Shown here: positions 10,451 through 20,789 of the stretch, piece after piece
Position numbering within the stretch: the stretch's first letter is position 1
Layout of the letters: each line of letters begins with the position of its first letter
Origin: Prorocentrum cordatum
Lineage: Eukaryota; Sar; Dinophyceae; Prorocentrales; Prorocentraceae
Length of the DNA stretch: 64,000 bases
Assembly (NCBI GenBank): GCA_963575745.1
Contig: CAUYUJ010018539.1
Span: 125,840-189,839 of the forward strand
Direction of reading: 5' to 3'
The notes under the pieces: generated by a model
Seen by the model: the letters and a program-made list of their open reading frames with translations, nothing else
Database searches by the model: none
What the model was told of the DNA's origin: nothing
Translations under genes and position numbers: made by a program

Positions 10451-11495
10451 CCTCTGCACTTCCCCCCGGGCGCGCCGTCGAGGCACTGTCGAGGCCCCTG
10501 CGGTTGGTCAGGCGGGCGCGGACACAACGTATTGACAACATCAAAACTGAATATGTTCAAAACGATCGGCCTCTGGGGGCCCTCTCTGGGCCCCTGGGCC
10601 CCGGGGCCGTCCACAGGAACTGCTCGAGAGGAAACACCTGTCCCCGCGAAGGGGTCAAGACTTCCGGGGTGGGCCCGCATTGGAACGCATGGAAGCATCG
10701 GATCTCTGGGGAACGCGGGCATCGAGCAGTGCTGCAGTGCCCTCTCCACCCGTCGCGGCAGCGAGGAGACGGCGAGAAGCGGCGTCCAGTCGGAGGCACG
10801 TTGCTGCCGTACTCCCCCTGGCCGGCGGTGCCCGCGTGGCGGAGCAGACGATGCGCGAAGAAGGGACACACAACGCTGCTCCCGCATAGAGCAGGGCTCC
10901 CAAAACCGTGCGCAATTGCAAGACGAATCTGCGGGTGACATGCTCACTGCCAGGCGAAGACGTGTCGTCCGCGAATCATCACCGCTCCCCCCGTCGATTC
11001 CTTGCGCGCGCATGACAGGCGGATGGGGTAGCGCAGGATGTTGTACCAGACGGTGCCACTTCACACTTCGATGGTGGCAGGAGAGAAGTCGGCCCTGAAC
11101 ACATTGCGGACCAGAAACACGCACGATCCAGAATTCATTCAAGAGTTGTACGTCGCGTGCGAACACCTCAGCAAACGCACAGACGAACACAGCGACACAT
11201 CCAAGCACGGGGGCCACTGCACATGCGCTCAAACCTGTGCTTAAACTACGCACGGGCACGCCGGTGCTGTAGTACTGGCTTGCGCGTTCCCGAAGCCCGC
11301 CTGCCCCCACCAACCATCGACTCTCCTGCACCGATGGGAGGCGGGGGTAACTAGGGTTCCGATTCCGCCGCGCGCTCGACGAATTCCGAACCCTGCACCC
11401 GCCGCCCACCAGGTTGCCTCAACCGTTGATCGGCAAAGGTGCTTGCCTTCGGGTGGCTTCTGGATCACAACTCGGGCAGACGGCTCGGGGATCTT
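10451..11495 (-). other. Intergenic; long minus-strand open frame of unknown meaning
   Basis: The minus strand is open from 11409 through this stretch and into the minisatellite (689 codons in total). The first 350 codons are outside the array, with no motif I recognise and no supporting homology. 10565-10690 resembles dispersed repeat R5 (GGCCTCTGGGGG, GAAACACCTGTCC). I do not call a gene. Confidence 0.25.
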
Positions 11496-11700
11496 CTGAC
11501 CCGGGTCAATCCAGACCCGGGTCAGCAGGAAACCAAAAACTGCAATGCAAGAAAAAAACGCAATGCAGGTCTGCGCAAACCCGGGTCAGCCAATACGAGC
11601 GGCCGCCTCGCGGCCACGAGCGGTTCGCTAACCCGGGTCAGCCAGAGGGGGCCTTCGCAGGATCCTGCAGGATCTGGCGCTCTGGCTGACCCCCGTTTGC
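11496..11700. repeat. Scattered ACCCGGGTCA palindromes
   Basis: Four copies of ACCCGGGTCA in 150 bp, the first within the perfect 12-bp palindrome TGACCCGGGTCA at about 11498. GGCCGCCTCGCGGCC lies between. Degenerate repeat of unknown role. Confidence 0.5.
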
Positions 11701-11865
11701 ACTGACCCCCGTCTCTTAGGCCCCGACTGGCGGCCGCCGGGGACGATCCAGGCAGCCCTGGAACGCTCTCGGCTGGGCGCGGCCGCTCGAAGGCATCCCG
11801 ACTGGAAAGCCGCCGAAAACTGACGAAAACGCCGAAAACCTCGGACCTCGAACGACCCGAGGAGG

Positions 11866-11925
11866 AGGAGGAGGGGGAGGAGGAGATGGAGGAGGAGGAG
11901 GGGGAGGAGGAGATGGATGAGTGCG
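11866..11925. repeat. GGA tract at the 3' side of LINE-2
   Basis: (GGA)n with ATG interruptions. The 24-bp stretch 11877-11900 is identical to 17887-17910 on the other side of LINE-2, including the interruption. Confidence 0.8.
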
Positions 11926-12031
11926 GATGAGTGCGGGCCAAAACGGATCACGACCGCCTGCGCTTTCGTGCCGTGGGAGCCTCGGGCCGCTTCGGGCCGT
12001 CCCCGAGCCAGACCCTCGACTCCAGGAGCCC

Positions 12032-12466
12032 TTATAGGGGCTGGTTGGTGGAGGGGTGTAGCCCGCTCCACAACCGCTTCAGCCTACCCCCGATCACCCT
12101 TTGGGCCCCAGGGCGACATGGAGAGAATAGGCCCGTCCACCTGTCGCGGGCGTACCTGGCACACCTGCGGCAAAAGCCGTACGTGCTGCGGGTCACTATT
12201 TTGTGCCCCGCTCTCTGGGCTCTGTCGACCCTGGTGCACCCCCAGTCCAGAGCGGCCCGAAACGGGAGGTCGGCCTCCAGGGGCGGGGCAGGGAGCTCAG
12301 GGGCCACCAGGGCCCCGCCCTCCTCGCCCACGACCGCCCCCAGGTTCCCAGGAGGGTCCAGGGGGTCCAAGGGGGGGTCGGGGGGGTTCGAGTCCGTGGG
12401 ACTCGAGCCCTGCTCAGTGTAGACAATGTCACGGCCCAGGACTCCTATGTAGGCTCCGAGTTCCAA
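12032..12466 (-). pseudogene. LINE-2 C-terminal Cys-rich segment
   Basis: This frame takes over at the end of RNase H (about 12465, one frameshift) and runs to the stop at 12032. Near its end is STYGFCRRCARYARDRW and, after a spacer, another Cys (FSPC), a zinc-finger-like layout, closing with GLHPSTNQPL. An inverted repeat, GGGTTCGAGTCC facing GGGACTCGAGCCC, lies at about 12386-12412. Role unknown; nucleic-acid binding is a guess from the cysteines. Confidence 0.5.
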
Positions 12467-15400
12467 GATGTCCCGAACCAGTCGATGTAGACCTCTCTAC
12501 ACCAGACCGGGTGGGTATGATACAGCGCTCCCTGCTTGGCGTACTGATCAGCTATTTTGTTGCCCTCCCACTGCGCGCGCCCGATAGCTGCTCGCTCGGT
12601 GCGCGTCGCGTGGGCTTTCACTTTCAGCACCTGCACGGCGCTCGGGCCCAGGCCTCCGAGCTCTGCGATGGCTTGAGAAATGCACTCCCAGAGGTCGAGG
12701 TGCGGGAGGCTCCTCTTGTCGAGCCACGCTGGTCCTGCCATCACGCCGCCGACGACGTTCTGGCAGTCGGTGAAGATGCGCATGGGCGGGGTACCCACAC
12801 GCAGCGCCTGCAGCAGCGCGTAGAGCTCCGCCCGCAGGACGCTCTGGACCCACTGTGCGCCAGGGAGGGGCCCGTAGCACACGTTGTCCATGTCGTACTC
12901 GTCGTTGTCCTTGAGCTTGGTGAAGCTCCATCCTCCTCGTCGCAGTGGTGCGTAGTCGCCGAACTGCAACGAGCCGTCCACGTAGATGTCCCCTGTCGCG
13001 AAGCCGTCCCAGTTGCCCTCGGTGAGCCAGTCGTCGGGCGAGGCTATCTCCCAGAGCCTAAGCTCGTCGGCGGGGTCGGCCGTGATGCCGCGTCCCCAGA
13101 GGGCATCGGCTCCTGGGCCTGGCCAGGGGTTGGCTCCTCGCTGCTGAATATGGTGGCCTCCGACAACGTCGCGGTGTGGCTGGCGCACTGGGCACGCGAA
13201 GGTGCGGTGCCTGTCAATGCCTGGTGCCAGCCCGCACGCTCTGCAAGTGTTGTCGGTGGCAACTCCTGATGCGTGCAGCCGCGCCTGCGGCCACGTCCCT
13301 CCGCAGAACAGGCCCCTCACCCGCGTGCGGTGGGCCTGCGTCCATCGGCCCTGGAGGGGCCGCCGTAGTAGTGCTTGCACTGGTGCCAGGAAGATGGAGG
13401 TGATGCCGTGCTGGCGGCCGTGCTGGCTCACCCACTCGTCCTGCAGCTGCCTCTCCGTGGTGCGCACGACGTGGTGCTGGATGTCCTGCAGCAAGGTGTA
13501 GCGGAGGTCGAACACGTTCCCGTCGATGGTCACTGTGTGCGAGGCCTGCGTCATCCAGCCGAGGCGCCTGGCCGTCGCCACGAACGCCCCCGCTGGCCCC
13601 CGAACTGTGAGCCAGGGGGCCTTGCACTTGTATATCTTCATCACCCAGGTGCGCCGCGCGCTCTGGAGCCGCGCGGCCAACTGGTCGTCGTCGAGCGCTT
13701 CCTGCCACGCCGTGGCCCAGGCGATGATGGGACCACTGTTGGCGAGGATGCCTGGGTCGGTCCTGTCGCTGAGCAGCGTGAGCGCCGTGGACCTTCCCTT
13801 GTTGTTGCCCTCCATCGCCGCCGCCACGTTCCTCCTGAGCTCGGTGAGCTTGGAGTCTGCCATGCCGACGACTGAGGATCCGTATAGGAGGGCTGGCGCT
13901 TTGGCTTGTCGAATCAGCTTGTGCGCCGCTCCTCCTGCTCTGCGCACGGCTGTCACCCGTGCCTTTCTCGCTGCAAACTTGAGCGCCCGCTTGTTGATGG
14001 CCGCAACTCTCCTCCGTCTGCATGCTGTTGCTGTCACTCCCAGGTGCTTCTCGGGCTTGACTACTTTCACGCCGAGGTGCCTGGTACTCTTGTGGATGTG
14101 CTGGCCCAGCGCGGCGGAGGATGCCAGGGTGACCGTCTTCCCCTCCGCGGCGCGCGAGACGGCCATGTCCAGCGTGGCCTCGAACATGGTGACCACGGCC
14201 TCGATGAGCCGCGGGTGGACCTCGTCGGCGTACTCGTGCCTGCCGTACGTGGCCATGGCGAGGTCGTCGAAGAAGAGGCACGTGTCCGCCCAGGGGGACT
14301 GGTGCACCAGCCTGTCCAGCTCGAGGATGATCACCATCTTGAGACAGAACGGTGCGTACCTGCTGCCCGCCACGATGCCCCGCTGCCATGCCTTGCCGTC
14401 GGTGTAGCACCCGTCCAGGACGATGCGCCGCACCATGCTGTAGATCTTGAGGACGGTCCGCATGATGATTGGATTGAAGCCCCATCTCTGCGACGCCTCC
14501 CACACCTTCCGATGGGTGACCCACTCGAAGCACTTGATCAAGTCGAAGTAGGTCACCGCATAGTCGTGTCCGTCGGCCCGCGCGGCCTCGCAGTAGAATG
14601 CCTGTGGCCATGCCGCGCGCTCCGACGATCCCCCTCGGCGCGCCCAGTCATAGGCTCGCTTGTTTGCTGCCCCCCAGCGCCTGGCGTAGGGGATGCGGAT
14701 GGTCTCCCACACGCGCGCCAGCTCAGGGATAAGGCCCAGGTTGCGAAAGCCACCTGCCGCCTTCGGCGTGAGGTAGAAGAGGATGGTGGCCTGCGACGTG
14801 GGCCACGGCGCTCCTCGCTCCACCGCATTGAGCACGCTTGCCACGCGTGCCGTACCTGAGAACCCGCCATGTCTCCAGAGACGCGGGTGCCAGTCTGCTT
14901 CTCCCAGGCCTGTCCCAGCTCGGAACCGCCCGCAAGCCTCGATGACGTCCCTCGGGGTGATCCGCGGGACTCTGTGCTCGCTCCACTCGTCGTCGCTGGG
15001 GGCCTGGCACCACGGCTCGTCGGCGTTGTAGCTGTCCGCCCAGACCGTCTCCCAGCCCTCCAGCGCCGTGTCCGCTGCCACCCGCGGGTGCGCGAGCTCC
15101 TGCTGGGCGCGGGGCCCTGTCGGCTGGACCGGGGCCCGCGGCACAGGCGGCTTAGTCCACTTGTGCAGCGCTCCCGCTTCCGCCTGGCTGCGCTTGGTCA
15201 CCCAGCGTCGCCAGTTTCGAGCCACTTCCTGTCGTACTCGCCGCCATGTGTGCTGGCTAGCAACTGTCATGAGCTTGGCCACGCAGTCACGTAGTGCAAG
15301 CCCCTCTCGGTGATGTGCTCGGCGTCGATCCAGGCGACTGTGTTCGCCAACTTGCCCCAATCGATGTCCGCGTATCGCCCCCGCCCCTTCGGTCGGCGGC

Positions 15401-15768
15401 GCTCTCCTGCCGCTTCCGCCCCGACCAACGGGCAGTCCTGCGAGGCCGTGGGGCCGAGGACAGCGGGGGCCCGCCGAGGAGTACTCTCTGGGAGGCTCGT
15501 CATGTCCTCCTCGACTCGGCGCAGTGTGTGGTTCAACTCGTCCAGGTTGTCTGAGTTGTCCTGTTCGTCCGTGGCGTCGTCGTTGCCCCGCTCCTGGCCG
15601 GGCTCGGCGCGCCATGCTGGGTGGTTCCGCTCGAGGAGCGGCCCGATGATGTCCTTCCCTAGGATGCCCTTGGCGTTGTTCTGAGCCCAGACCAACGTCT
15701 CTTGCTTCCCGTTCTTCCACCACGCCCGCACTGCTGTGCTGACGTGTTCCAAACGGCGGCCCAGCCAC
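12445..15768 (-). CDS. LINE-2 reverse transcriptase and RNase H
   Basis: Open frame of 1107 codons; by content the true protein joins it near residue 155 (about 15300), and the earlier residues are out of frame. RT: fingers FYLTPKAAGGFRNLGLIP at 331-348; block A YFDLIKCFEWV with Asp409; block C FFDD at 499-502 (catalytic Asp pair present). Thumb basic helix at 580-610. Conserved post-RT GPAGAFVATARRLGW at 724-738. Zinc knuckle C842-x2-C845-x8-H854-x4-C859. RNase H: Asp931 (YVDGS), Glu981 (RAELYAL), Asp1001 (FTDCQ), His1053 and Asp1074 (NKIADQYAK), all catalytic positions present. It would copy element RNA at a nicked chromosomal site. The frame ends six residues after DWFG, where a shift leads to the C-terminal segment. 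Confidence 0.85.
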   Translation of the reverse strand: MAGPPFGTRQHSSAGVVEEREARDVGLGSEQRQGHPREGHHRAAPRAEPPSMARRARPGAGQRRRHGRTGQLRQPGRVEPHTAPSRGGHDEPPREYSSAGPRCPRPHGLAGLPVGRGGSGRRAPPTEGAGAIRGHRLGQVGEHSRLDRRRAHHREGLALRDCVAKLMTVASQHTWRRVRQEVARNWRRWVTKRSQAEAGALHKWTKPPVPRAPVQPTGPRAQQELAHPRVAADTALEGWETVWADSYNADEPWCQAPSDDEWSEHRVPRITPRDVIEACGRFRAGTGLGEADWHPRLWRHGGFSGTARVASVLNAVERGAPWPTSQATILFYLTPKAAGGFRNLGLIPELARVWETIRIPYARRWGAANKRAYDWARRGGSSERAAWPQAFYCEAARADGHDYAVTYFDLIKCFEWVTHRKVWEASQRWGFNPIIMRTVLKIYSMVRRIVLDGCYTDGKAWQRGIVAGSRYAPFCLKMVIILELDRLVHQSPWADTCLFFDDLAMATYGRHEYADEVHPRLIEAVVTMFEATLDMAVSRAAEGKTVTLASSAALGQHIHKSTRHLGVKVVKPEKHLGVTATACRRRRVAAINKRALKFAARKARVTAVRRAGGAAHKLIRQAKAPALLYGSSVVGMADSKLTELRRNVAAAMEGNNKGRSTALTLLSDRTDPGILANSGPIIAWATAWQEALDDDQLAARLQSARRTWVMKIYKCKAPWLTVRGPAGAFVATARRLGWMTQASHTVTIDGNVFDLRYTLLQDIQHHVVRTTERQLQDEWVSQHGRQHGITSIFLAPVQALLRRPLQGRWTQAHRTRVRGLFCGGTWPQARLHASGVATDNTCRACGLAPGIDRHRTFACPVRQPHRDVVGGHHIQQRGANPWPGPGADALWGRGITADPADELRLWEIASPDDWLTEGNWDGFATGDIYVDGSLQFGDYAPLRRGGWSFTKLKDNDEYDMDNVCYGPLPGAQWVQSVLRAELYALLQALRVGTPPMRIFTDCQNVVGGVMAGPAWLDKRSLPHLDLWECISQAIAELGGLGPSAVQVLKVKAHATRTERAAIGRAQWEGNKIADQYAKQGALYHTHPVWCREVYIDWFGTSWNSEPT

Positions 15769-16010
15769 TCAGCTGCCTCCGCCCACTGCTGCTCTCGCGC
15801 GGCCTCGTGCACCGTGGGTGGCTTGAGCTGCCCCCGCGCGTAGGTGGGCAGCTGCAGGTGGCCCTTGCGCTCGTGCCAGTCCAGGCCGACGTAGTTGAAG
15901 TGCTTGCTCAGGTGCTCCTCGTACGTGTTGGCCAGGTTGCCCCAGTAGTGGCCCACGTCGTCCTGAGAACGCCTGCGGTGCTCCAGGAGTCGTGGCCACG
16001 AAGTCGGCCC
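15267..16010 (-). pseudogene. LINE-2 linker between endonuclease and RT
   Basis: In the frame ending at 15267 the sequence from about 16000 is clearly protein-like: GHYWGNLANTYEEHLSKHF, then KHF-Asn-Tyr, an RVEEDMTSLPE helix and GRYADIDWGKLANTVAWIDA. At about 15300 coding continues in the frame of the RT (RDCVAKLMTVASQHTWRRV), so one frameshift separates them. Confidence 0.6.
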
Positions 16011-16137
16011 CGCCACGCAGCGCGTGGGCAGCTGCAGTGGCCATCGCCGTTGGCGCCGTAGTACCCGCACCCAGTGCGCCTCTTCCCGTAGGCGAGGCAC
16101 TCGCAGGAGCACAGGTGAGCGCGGCGCCGTGTTGCAC

Positions 16138-16640
16138 TAATCCTGCGCGGCCACGTGGAGCGGGCCGTCCAGGAGCGTCTTGGACATGATGAAGTAGTCC
16201 CGGTAGCGTGCCTCGCCCGAGGCGGCGCACGAGCCGCGCGAGGTGTCGAACACGATGACCCCGTCCATCCTGCTGACCACCCCATGTGTGCTGGGGCTCA
16301 GCTGGGTCCATGTTGAAGTCGCCGCCCAGGATCCAATACTTCCCCGCCGCTGCCGCGGCCGTGGTGAAGTTCCGTAGGATGGCCCTTTTGCGGTCCGTCA
16401 TGCCCTCGCTGACCCAGAGGTAGGCCGCGCCTATGGTGAGGCCCTCCTTGCCGAGGTCCTCGCCGCGGGCTCGGACCCAGCCAATCGCGAGGCGGCCCTT
16501 GGACCCGCGGGGCGAGATGTCCCACGTGTCGAGCCCCCTGGCGTAGCTCATGGTTGTTTGGCCGCACAGTCGCCAGGAGCACCCCTGCACTCCAGCCCCC
16601 CCGTGCGGTGCGGACGCTCGGCGCAATGCCCGGCCTCCAG
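16138..16640 (-). pseudogene. LINE-2 EEP endonuclease in three frames
   Basis: The domain is read in pieces: WRPGIAPSVRTARGGWSAGV (about 16640-16580) in one frame; RGSKGRLAIGWVRARGED through GKYWILGGDFNMDPAEP in a second, with GDFN codons at 16325-16314; and MDGVIVFDTSRGSCAASGEA then RYRDYFIMSKTLL in a third, ending at a TAG near 16137. GDFN and the (I/R)DYF block are hallmarks of LINE EEP nucleases. The core residues look intact despite the frame changes. Confidence 0.75.
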
Positions 16641-16811
16641 CCCTCCTTCTGCATGCGCTGCGTGAAGCAGGAGATGATGTGCTCGTTTGCCTGCAGCTCC
16701 TGCGCCATGATGATGGGATCCTTGTGCGTGTACCTGATGGAGCGCATAGTCCGCTCCAGTGTGCCGGTGGAGTTCGCATTGATGGTGAAGAACCCCTGCC
16801 CCTGCTGTTCG

Positions 16812-17766
16812 TCAGGAAGAAGGCGGGGCCGTCCACATGCTCTTGCTGATGGTGAGCGTGGTGTCAGGCTGCATGCCAGCAAGCAGAGGCAGAAGGTGAG
16901 GCTGGTGGCGCTCGATCTGCTCGGCTGTGCAGCCTGCATCCTGCATGATCTTCGTGATCTGCGCCACGTCGGCGTTCTGCGGGAAGGAGACCAGCTCCTG
17001 CTTGATCTCCTCCTCGGCTCTGCGCTTGTTCCTCTGCTGCTTGTCGTTGGCGGCCTCCCGCGCTGCGGCGTCGGCCTCCTTCTTGGCCTTGGCGGCTGCT
17101 GCTGCTGCGGCCGCCGCTGCTCGCTCCTCCTCTGCGGTGTGCTGCTGCTGCGCGTGTCGGAGGGCTTCGGCGATCTTGGTGTCCGTCTCCTGGTGGCGCA
17201 GGCACTTCTCGGCTTGCTCCAGGAACGATACGGCCGCTCTCCAGCCCTTGCCTGGCTTGGGCACGCTGAGCTCATCGATGCGGGCACTCTGCTATTGCAA
17301 TTTCTCATCTTGTCTGGCCAGGAGGGCTTTCTCTCTGTCGAGCTTCTCCTGGGCCTCCTTGATCTCTTGCTCCAGCTTCTCAACCCGCTCCTGTGTGCGC
17401 TCACGCTGCGCCTGCGTTTTGTTCCTCTCTCGGACCAACTTGCACTCCGAGAAGCGCCGTGGGATGTCGCTGCCGCTGTCGACAGCTGCCTGCAAGTCAT
17501 CAACTTCCTTCTGCACGACGTCGATGTTCCCCTGGACGTGCTTGGCCAAGTCTGGGTCCTCCGCCTGCCGTCGAAGTTCGGCGAGGTGTGCCCGTAACTT
17601 CTTGAGCTTTGCTTTGGTGGCGTCCTCGGCCTCTGCGTCGTCCTGGGAGCTGGCCGCGCCGTGGTTCGCCATCTTCGCGGAGTCGCGAACCTTCCAGCAC
17701 TTCTAGCAGAAATCGTAGTTGTCCCCATTCCGAGCTTTGCATCCGCTGCAAGCCCGGCCTCCATCC
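16812..17766 (-). pseudogene. LINE-2 ORF1: zinc ribbon and coiled coil
   Basis: Upstream of the Met at 17672 the same frame reads CSGCKARNGDNYDFC, a TAG, then KCW: a C-x2-C, C-x2-C zinc ribbon cut by one stop. From 17672 come 126 codons rich in Lys/Glu/Gln (residues 20-125, coiled coil), a stop at 17292, then 17264-16812 with an Ala/Lys-rich helix and EEEIKQELVSFPQNADVAQI. Role as in other LINEs: binding element RNA, inferred. Both stops are in frame, so the decay is by point changes here. Confidence 0.65.
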
Positions 17767-17880
17767 CGCGACTTGGAGCTTGGGGCCTTGAAAAGGCTCG
17801 AGGGCGCAGTGCCACTCTGAAGTTGGCGCTCTCCAACACCGCCCCGCCTCTCTGCAGGCGCAAAGGCGGCTCGGCGCATA

Positions 17881-17903
17881 ATGGCTGAGGAGGAGATGGA
17901 GGA
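17881..17903 (-). other. Possible heavily decayed SL relic of LINE-2
   Basis: On the minus strand AGCCATTATG then CGCCGAG follows a CTCCTC tract. It matches the SL at about 12 of 17 aligned positions (AGCCATT and TG intact). The position, just after a TCC tract and 5' of ORF1, is the same as in LINE-3, which is the main reason to list it. Confidence 0.35.
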
Positions 17904-17930
17904 GGAGGAGGAGGAGGAGGAGGAGGAGTG
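17887..17930. repeat. GGA tract at the 5' side of LINE-2
   Basis: Starts with the 24-bp copy shared with 11877-11900, then pure (GGA)n. Confidence 0.8.
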
Positions 17931-18039
17931 GCCGGGGGATTGTGGAGTCCCTGTGGATTTCAAACAATGTTTTCCGATCTTTCACATTGCTCCCCATCAT
18001 TATTCTGATATTTCCTCTCTCGCTTTATCTCTCTCTCTC

Positions 18040-20505
18040 TCTCTCAATCTCTCCCACCCCCATTGCCATTCCCATTGCCATTCCCATTCCCATTCCCATT
18101 ACCATTACCATTACCATTCCCATCCCCATCCCCATTCCCATTTCCATTCACATTACCATTACCATTACCATTACCTTTACCTCTATCTTTACCTGTACCT
18201 TTACCATTACCATGGCCATTACAATTGCCATTGTCATTGCCATTGCCATTCCCATTGCCATTACCATTGCAGTTGCCATTGCCATTGTATTGCCATTGCC
18301 AGTCGCCACCCCGTTACCATTACCATTACCGTTGCCATTACCATTACGATTCCAATTACTAGTAGCCACTACCATTACCATTGCCATTACCATTATCATT
18401 ACCAACACCATTACCATTACCAACGACAATACCATGTACCATTACCGCTGCCATCACCATTGCAATTCCCATTCCCATCACCATTGCCATTAGCCATTAC
18501 CGTTACCAGTACCATTTCCATTACCATTAGCATTACCATTGCCATTATCATTACCACTACCACTACCATTTCCATTCCCGTTCCCGCTCCAATTACCGCT
18601 ACGATTCCAATTCCCATTCCCATTCCCATCCCCATTACCATGACCATGACCATTACCATTGCCATGGCCATTGCTATTGACATTGCCATTGCCGTTGCCA
18701 TTCCCATTGCCATTGCCATTGCCAGTACCATTACCATTACCATTGCCATCGCCGTTGCCATTGCCATTGCCAATCGCTACCCCGTTACCATTGCCATAAC
18801 CATTACCATTACCGTTGCCGTCACCATTACCATTCCCAGTACCATTACCATTACATTGCCATTACCATTACCATTGACATTGCCATTCGCCACTACCATT
18901 ACCATTGCCATTCGCCACTACCATTATCATTACCAATGCCATTGCCATTGCCATTGCCACTCGCCACTGCCATTACCATTGCCAGTACCATTACCATTCC
19001 GATTCACATTCCCATTCCCAATACCATTACCATTACCATTACAACTGCCATTGCAATTGCCATTACCATTACCATTACCTTTACCTCTACCTTTACCCTT
19101 ACCCTTACCATTCCCATGTCCGTTACCACTACAACTGCCATTTTCCATTCCAGTCCCCCTTCTCATTCCCATTCCCATTCCCATTCCCGTTCCCATTCCC
19201 ATTCACATTACCATTACCATTACCATTGCCATTGCCATGGCCATGGCCATGGCCATGGCCATTGCCATTGCCATTGCCATTGCCATTGCCATTGCCATTG
19301 CCATTGCCATTACCATTACCATTACCGTTGCCATTGTCAGTGCCATTGCCAGTCGCTACCCCGTTACCACTATCATTACCGTTACCATTACCAGTACCAT
19401 TACCATGACCTCTGTCATTACCATTACCATTCGCATTGCCATTGCCATTGCCATTGCCATTAGCCACTACCATTACCATTGCCAGGACCATGTCCATTGT
19501 CATTCCCATTCCCATGACCATTACCATTACCAATATCATTTCCATTACCATTACCATTACCATTACCAGTACCATTACCATTACCTTTACCTCTACATTT
19601 ACCCTTACCCTTACCCTTATCATCCCCATTTCCATTACCACTACCACTACCATTTCCATTCCCGTTCCCGCTCCCATTCCCATTCCCATTCCCATTCACA
19701 TCCCCCTTCCCGCTCCAATTCCCACTACCATTGCCATTACCATTACACTTACCATTGCCGTTGCCATTGCCAGTATCATTGTCATTGCCATTGCCATTGT
19801 CATTGTTATTACCATTACCATTACCGTTGCCATTGCCATTGTCATTGCCAACCGCTGCCCCGTTACCATTACCATTACCATTACCGTTACCATTACCAGT
19901 ACCATTACCATTACCTCTGTCATTACCATTACTATTACCATTACCATTGCCATTGTCATTGCCATTCGCCACTACCACTACCATTGCCAGTACCATTTCC
20001 GTTCCCATTCCCATTCCCATTCCCGTTCCCATTCCCATTCCCATTACCGCTGCCATTACCATTAGAATTCCCATTCGCATTCCCATTCCCATTCCCAATA
20101 CCATTACAATTTCCATTCTCATTACCATTACCATTACCAGTGCCAGTACCATTACCACTACCACTATCATTTCCATTCCCGTTCCCGTTCCCATTCCCAC
20201 TCCCATTCCCATTACCGTTACCATTACCATTACCACTGTCATTGCCATTACCATTATCATTACCTCTACCTTTACCCTTACCCTTACCCTTACCATTGCC
20301 ATGGCCATTACCATTGCCATTGCCATTGCCATTGCCACTCCCATTGCCATTGCCATTACCATTGCCGTTGCCAGTGCCATTGTCATTGCCTCGCTACCCC
20401 ATTACCACTATCATTACCGTAACCATTACCTGGACCATTACCATTACCACTGTCATGACCAGTACCATTACCATTACCATTGTCATTGTCATTGCCATTC
20501 GAGGA
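18040..20505. repeat. CCATTN hexamer satellite with higher-order units
   Basis: About 2.45 kb of CCATTA, CCATTG and CCATTC hexamers. Marker blocks recur: a CGCTACCCCGTTACC-type block at about 18305, 18778, 19357, 19853 and 20393, and ACCTTTACCTCTACCTTTAC-type blocks near 18170, 19080, 19580 and 20265. This gives a higher-order unit of about 0.5 kb in roughly five copies. The 877-codon frame is an artefact: the hexamer has no stop in any plus frame. Confidence 0.9.
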
Positions 20506-20665
20506 TTTCAGTAGGAATAATTCAGTGGAGGGTTTCAGTAGGAATCCACATGTGGAGGATTTCAGTAGGAATTATTCAGTGGAGGGTTTCGATCGGAACC
20601 CTTCTGTCGAGGATTTCACTGTGAATCCTTCTTATGGGGGGCGTTCAATAGGAATCCTTCTAGGG
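20505..20665 (+). repeat. 27-bp minisatellite
   Basis: Six copies on GAGGATTTCAGTAGGAAT plus nine variable bases. The plus frame reads a nine-residue repeat, E(D/G)FSRNxxV, with mostly conservative differences. It is contiguous with the hexamer satellite. Whether it is ever translated is unknown. Confidence 0.75.
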
Positions 20666-20703
20666 GGGGAGGGCAGATGTGGCCACGTCGCATTCTTTTT
20701 TTT

Positions 20704-20780
20704 TTCCTCCTGGCGTCCCCCTCCAAAGAAAAACAAAACGATGTTTTGTTTTGTTCTGGGGTGGGGGGCGCCAGGAGGAA
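20704..20780. repeat. Long hairpin between satellites
   Basis: Outer stem TTCCTCCTGGCGTCCCCC (20704-20721) pairs with 20763-20780 at 17 of 18 positions. The inner stem AAACAAAAC, loop GAT, GTTTTGTTT is perfect. Confidence 0.75.
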
Positions 20781-20789
20781 CAAAAAGCA

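Larger units (their letters stand above)
11916..17886 (-). mobile_element. LINE-2: near-complete non-LTR retroposon
   Basis: About 6 kb on the minus strand. Order: zinc-ribbon/coiled-coil ORF1 (17.76-16.8 kb), EEP endonuclease (16.64-16.14 kb), linker, reverse transcriptase, zinc knuckle, RNase H (15.3-12.45 kb), and a Cys-rich C-terminus (12.03 kb). It is flanked on both sides by the same GGA tract, which may be the target. Four frame changes and at least three stops make it inactive, but it is better preserved than LINE-1. Confidence 0.88.

Noticed and set aside
9340-11409. 689-codon minus-strand open frame as a gene
   Set aside because: Half of it is minisatellite and a TCC tract, it crosses a MITE-1 end, and the rest has no recognised motif.
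12445-15768. Taking the whole 1107-codon frame as the RT protein
   Set aside because: The first 150 residues are Arg/Pro/Gly noise, while the neighbouring frame (15267-16010) is clearly protein-like there; the true join is near 15300.
17881-20514. 877-codon open frame on the plus strand
   Set aside because: It lies in the hexamer satellite, whose units contain no stop in any plus frame; the protein is only HYHYHC/ITITIA/LPLPLP repeats.
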